Assembly (NCBI RefSeq): GCF_023935105.1
Contig: NZ_CP096040.1
Location: forward strand, 4,259,001-4,323,000
Source: Caulobacter segnis
GTDB lineage: Bacteria > Pseudomonadota > Alphaproteobacteria > Caulobacterales > Caulobacteraceae
Reading direction: 5' to 3'
Length of the DNA stretch: 64,000 bases
In this document: one piece after another, positions 62,187 through 64,000 of the stretch
How positions within the stretch are numbered: position 1 is the first letter of the stretch
Layout: every line of letters begins with the position of its first letter
Made by a program: the position numbers and the translations under genes
Notes under the pieces: model-generated
Seen by the model: only the letters and a program-made list of their open reading frames with translations
Told to the model about the DNA's origin: nothing
Database searches by the model: none

Positions 62187-63872
62187 CTACCGCACCACCC
62201 GCAGCGTCGGACGGTCGGCGCTGGCCTGGGTCAGGGGGATGGTGAAGTGGAAGCTGGAGCCCAGGCCCAGGGCGCTGTGCACGCCGATCGTCCCGCCCAT
62301 CAGCTCGACCAGCTCGCGGCAGATCGACAGGCCCAGACCGGCCCCGTCATGGACGCGGGTCGTCGAGGTGTCGACCTGCGAGAAGGTCTTGAACAGCGCC
62401 GGCTGATGCTCGGCCGCGACGCCTTGGCCGGTGTCCTCGATCTCGAAGCGCAGGCCGCCCTTGGCCACGGGGCGGACCCGGACGGTCACCCCGCCCTCGT
62501 CGGTGAACTTGATCGCGTTGGCCACCAGATTGCCCAGCACCTGGCGCAGGCGCATCGGATCGCCGGTCCAGCGACCGCGCAGCTCCGGCGCGATGTCGAC
62601 GATCAGACCGAGGTCCTTGGCCGCCGCCGCGCCTGAGAAGGCCGCGCACGAGGCCTCGACCAGGGCGGCCAGGTCGAAGACCTCGGCCCGCAGGCGCACG
62701 GCCCGGGTCTCCAGGCGGGCGATGTCCAGGATGTCGTTCAGAAGGGCCAGCAGCGACTGGCCGGACTCGGTCAAGACCCGCAGCCGCTTGGCCTGGGGCT
62801 CGGACAGGGTGTCGAGGGCCATCACCTGGGCCATGCCCAGCACGCCGTTCAGCGGCGTGCGGATCTCGTGGCTCATATTGGCCAGGAAGCGGGTCTTGGC
62901 CTCGTTGGCGGCCTCGGCCTGCTCCTTGGCGGCGATCAGGTCCAGGCGCCCGGACTTCAGCTTGCGCAAGGCCTCGGCCACGCGGGTCATCAGCAACCCG
63001 CCGGCGAGGATCAGGACCAGGAAGGCCGCCGCGATCCAGGGGGTGACGGCCTCCAGCAGCTTCAGGCCGGGGTTCTCGGGCTTCCAGGCCAGGGCCGCCA
63101 GCGGCCGGCCATGAATATCGGACAGCGTCACGCGTGGCGGCTTGCCCTCGGGGGCGTCCACGAGGGTCAGTTCGTCCAGGCCCAGGTCGTCGGACAGCTG
63201 GCGGATGAAGGTCGCGTCCAGGCGGCGGGCCGAGACCACGACCGCGGGCGGGCCGTCATAGGCGTCGGCGACTGCCCGGCTTTCGGGCGTGACGGCCGCG
63301 AAGGCGGTCAGATAGACCGCGCCGTCGACCCGCATCAGCCCGGTGCGCGTCACCTCGCCGGCGGTGCTGAGCCGACCGGCGCGACGGGCGTCGCGCGCCT
63401 CGGCGGCCACGACCGCGGCGATCGGGGCGGCCTCGTCCGGGAAGCCGCCCAGCGCCGTCGCCGCCACCCGCTTGCCGCCCCGCGAGGCGTAGGCCACCTG
63501 GCCCGAGCGGACGACGAAGGTCAGGTCGTGGTCGAACTGGTCGTGATAGTAGCTGGCGAAATCGGTGTCGGCCCAGGCGGCGTCGATCGTCCAGCCCGTG
63601 GTCTTGTAGGCCTGGTCCCAGACCGTGGCCGAGGTCACCTCGCGCTCCAGGCGCTCCAGCGTGCGGACGATGGTGCGTTGGGTGATCTCGATCTCGTCGA
63701 CCGCCTCGATGCGGTCCAGCTGGCGCGCGGCCACGGCCATCAGGGCCACCGCGCCCAGGATCGAGACGAGCACCAGCACCGCGGCCGCCCCGACGATGCC
63801 GACGATCAGACGCAGCGGGCGCGCGTTCCGGTCGGGAGAAGAAGAGATCGGCGGCGCCATCGCCTTCACCAT
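62187..63872 (-). CDS. CHASE4-type sensor histidine kinase
   Basis: This 561-residue kinase has two membrane segments (residues 22-48 and 276-296) around a periplasmic sensor domain of CHASE4 type (WDQAYKTTGWTIDAAW, DFASYYHDQFDHDLTFVV), then a HisKA domain with His335 (NMSHEIRTPLNGVLGMAQ) and an ATPase domain (NLVANAIKFTDEGG, DTGQGVA, GAGLGLSICRELVELMGG in part). It has no receiver domain and no adjacent regulator in the window. Confidence 0.9.
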   Translation of the reverse strand: MVKAMAPPISSSPDRNARPLRLIVGIVGAAAVLVLVSILGAVALMAVAARQLDRIEAVDEIEITQRTIVRTLERLEREVTSATVWDQAYKTTGWTIDAAWADTDFASYYHDQFDHDLTFVVRSGQVAYASRGGKRVAATALGGFPDEAAPIAAVVAAEARDARRAGRLSTAGEVTRTGLMRVDGAVYLTAFAAVTPESRAVADAYDGPPAVVVSARRLDATFIRQLSDDLGLDELTLVDAPEGKPPRVTLSDIHGRPLAALAWKPENPGLKLLEAVTPWIAAAFLVLILAGGLLMTRVAEALRKLKSGRLDLIAAKEQAEAANEAKTRFLANMSHEIRTPLNGVLGMAQVMALDTLSEPQAKRLRVLTESGQSLLALLNDILDIARLETRAVRLRAEVFDLAALVEASCAAFSGAAAAKDLGLIVDIAPELRGRWTGDPMRLRQVLGNLVANAIKFTDEGGVTVRVRPVAKGGLRFEIEDTGQGVAAEHQPALFKTFSQVDTSTTRVHDGAGLGLSICRELVELMGGTIGVHSALGLGSSFHFTIPLTQASADRPTLRVVR

Positions 63873-63932
63873 GACCGCTCGCGCGCAATCGCGACACGTG
63901 ACGCGTGGTCGCGGCTTCCGCCTGGGAAGGCC

Positions 63933-64000
63933 CTACCGCGCCCTCACCCCATCCAGCACCAGGGCCGTCACGGCGGCCAAGGTCTCGTCCATGAAGGTCT
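63933..64000 (-). CDS. C-terminus of a further gene (possible TetR-type regulator), cut by the window end
   Basis: The last 21 codons of a minus-strand frame read FMDETLAAVTALVLDGVRAR and end at 63933. The pattern resembles the final helix of many TetR-family regulators, but the piece is too short to be sure. Confidence 0.35.
   Translation of the reverse strand, partial: TFMDETLAAVTALVLDGVRAR

Noticed and set aside
1..64000. tRNA, rRNA and riboswitch genes
   Set aside because: I found no cloverleaf, rRNA segment or cobalamin/purine riboswitch consensus I could support, including upstream of eutB and the pur genes.

Overview
The window is GC-rich, alphaproteobacterial DNA and most resembles a Caulobacter chromosome. 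The signs are a purC-purS/purQ/purL region, a cycHJKL-type cytochrome c maturation operon followed by a DegP protease and an OmpR-type two-component system, a Rhodobacter-capsulatus-type gene transfer agent (GTA) cluster, many Tat-exported oxidoreductases, and abundant short palindromic intergenic repeats. The species is inferred; no rRNA or tRNA gene was seen.

Layout. 1-2.5 kb: two Tat-exported Gfo/Idh/MocA oxidoreductases (minus strand). 2.7-4.7 kb: an M13 peptidase. 4.8-8.6 kb: a minimal ethanolamine module (eutB, eutC, permease) without microcompartment genes. 8.9-9.2 kb: an F1-ATPase zeta-type (DUF1476) protein. 9.6-20.7 kb: purC, purS, purQ and purL, interrupted by a TetR/cytochrome P450/rubredoxin island, a CocE-type hydrolase, a 59-residue Gln-rich protein and a cyclophilin. 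20.7-21.0 kb: a Cys-rich lipoprotein. 21.1-25.6 kb: a histidine kinase and its response regulator with a ParE-type toxin-antitoxin pair between them, then a DegP-like protease. 25.7-29.9 kb: ccmI-ccmE-ccmF-ccmH. 30-31.8 kb: a GFA-fold protein and a large protein I do not recognise. 32-34.4 kb: a second two-component system with a PepSY protein. 34.6-35.1 kb: mazEF. 35.2-38.9 kb: a TonB-dependent receptor and a J-domain protein.

39.0-52.9 kb: a GTA structural cluster on the minus strand (gp1 to gp15 order). It carries two opposite-strand insertions (a DUF805 membrane protein and a repeat-bounded DUF559 protein), palindromic repeats at six or more gene junctions, no recognisable gp7, and a 13-bp tandem duplication that frameshifts gp15. 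53.2-64 kb: an MpaB-type oxygenase, a ketoglutarate-semialdehyde-type aldehyde dehydrogenase, an ArsR/SRPBCC pair, an amine oxidase with a cytochrome c, a frameshifted membrane-bound PQQ glucose dehydrogenase, a frameshifted small membrane protein, a CHASE4-like histidine kinase, and the last codons of one more gene.

The most distinctive signal is the interplay between one family of GC-rich inverted repeats and coding sequence. The repeats supply the apparent start regions of ccmH and GTA gp14, and both the ribosome binding site and the stop codon of the DUF559 gene. Three separate genes (gp15, gcd and the gene at 61.8 kb) read as frameshifted. They may be real pseudogenes or base-level errors, and raw reads would decide.
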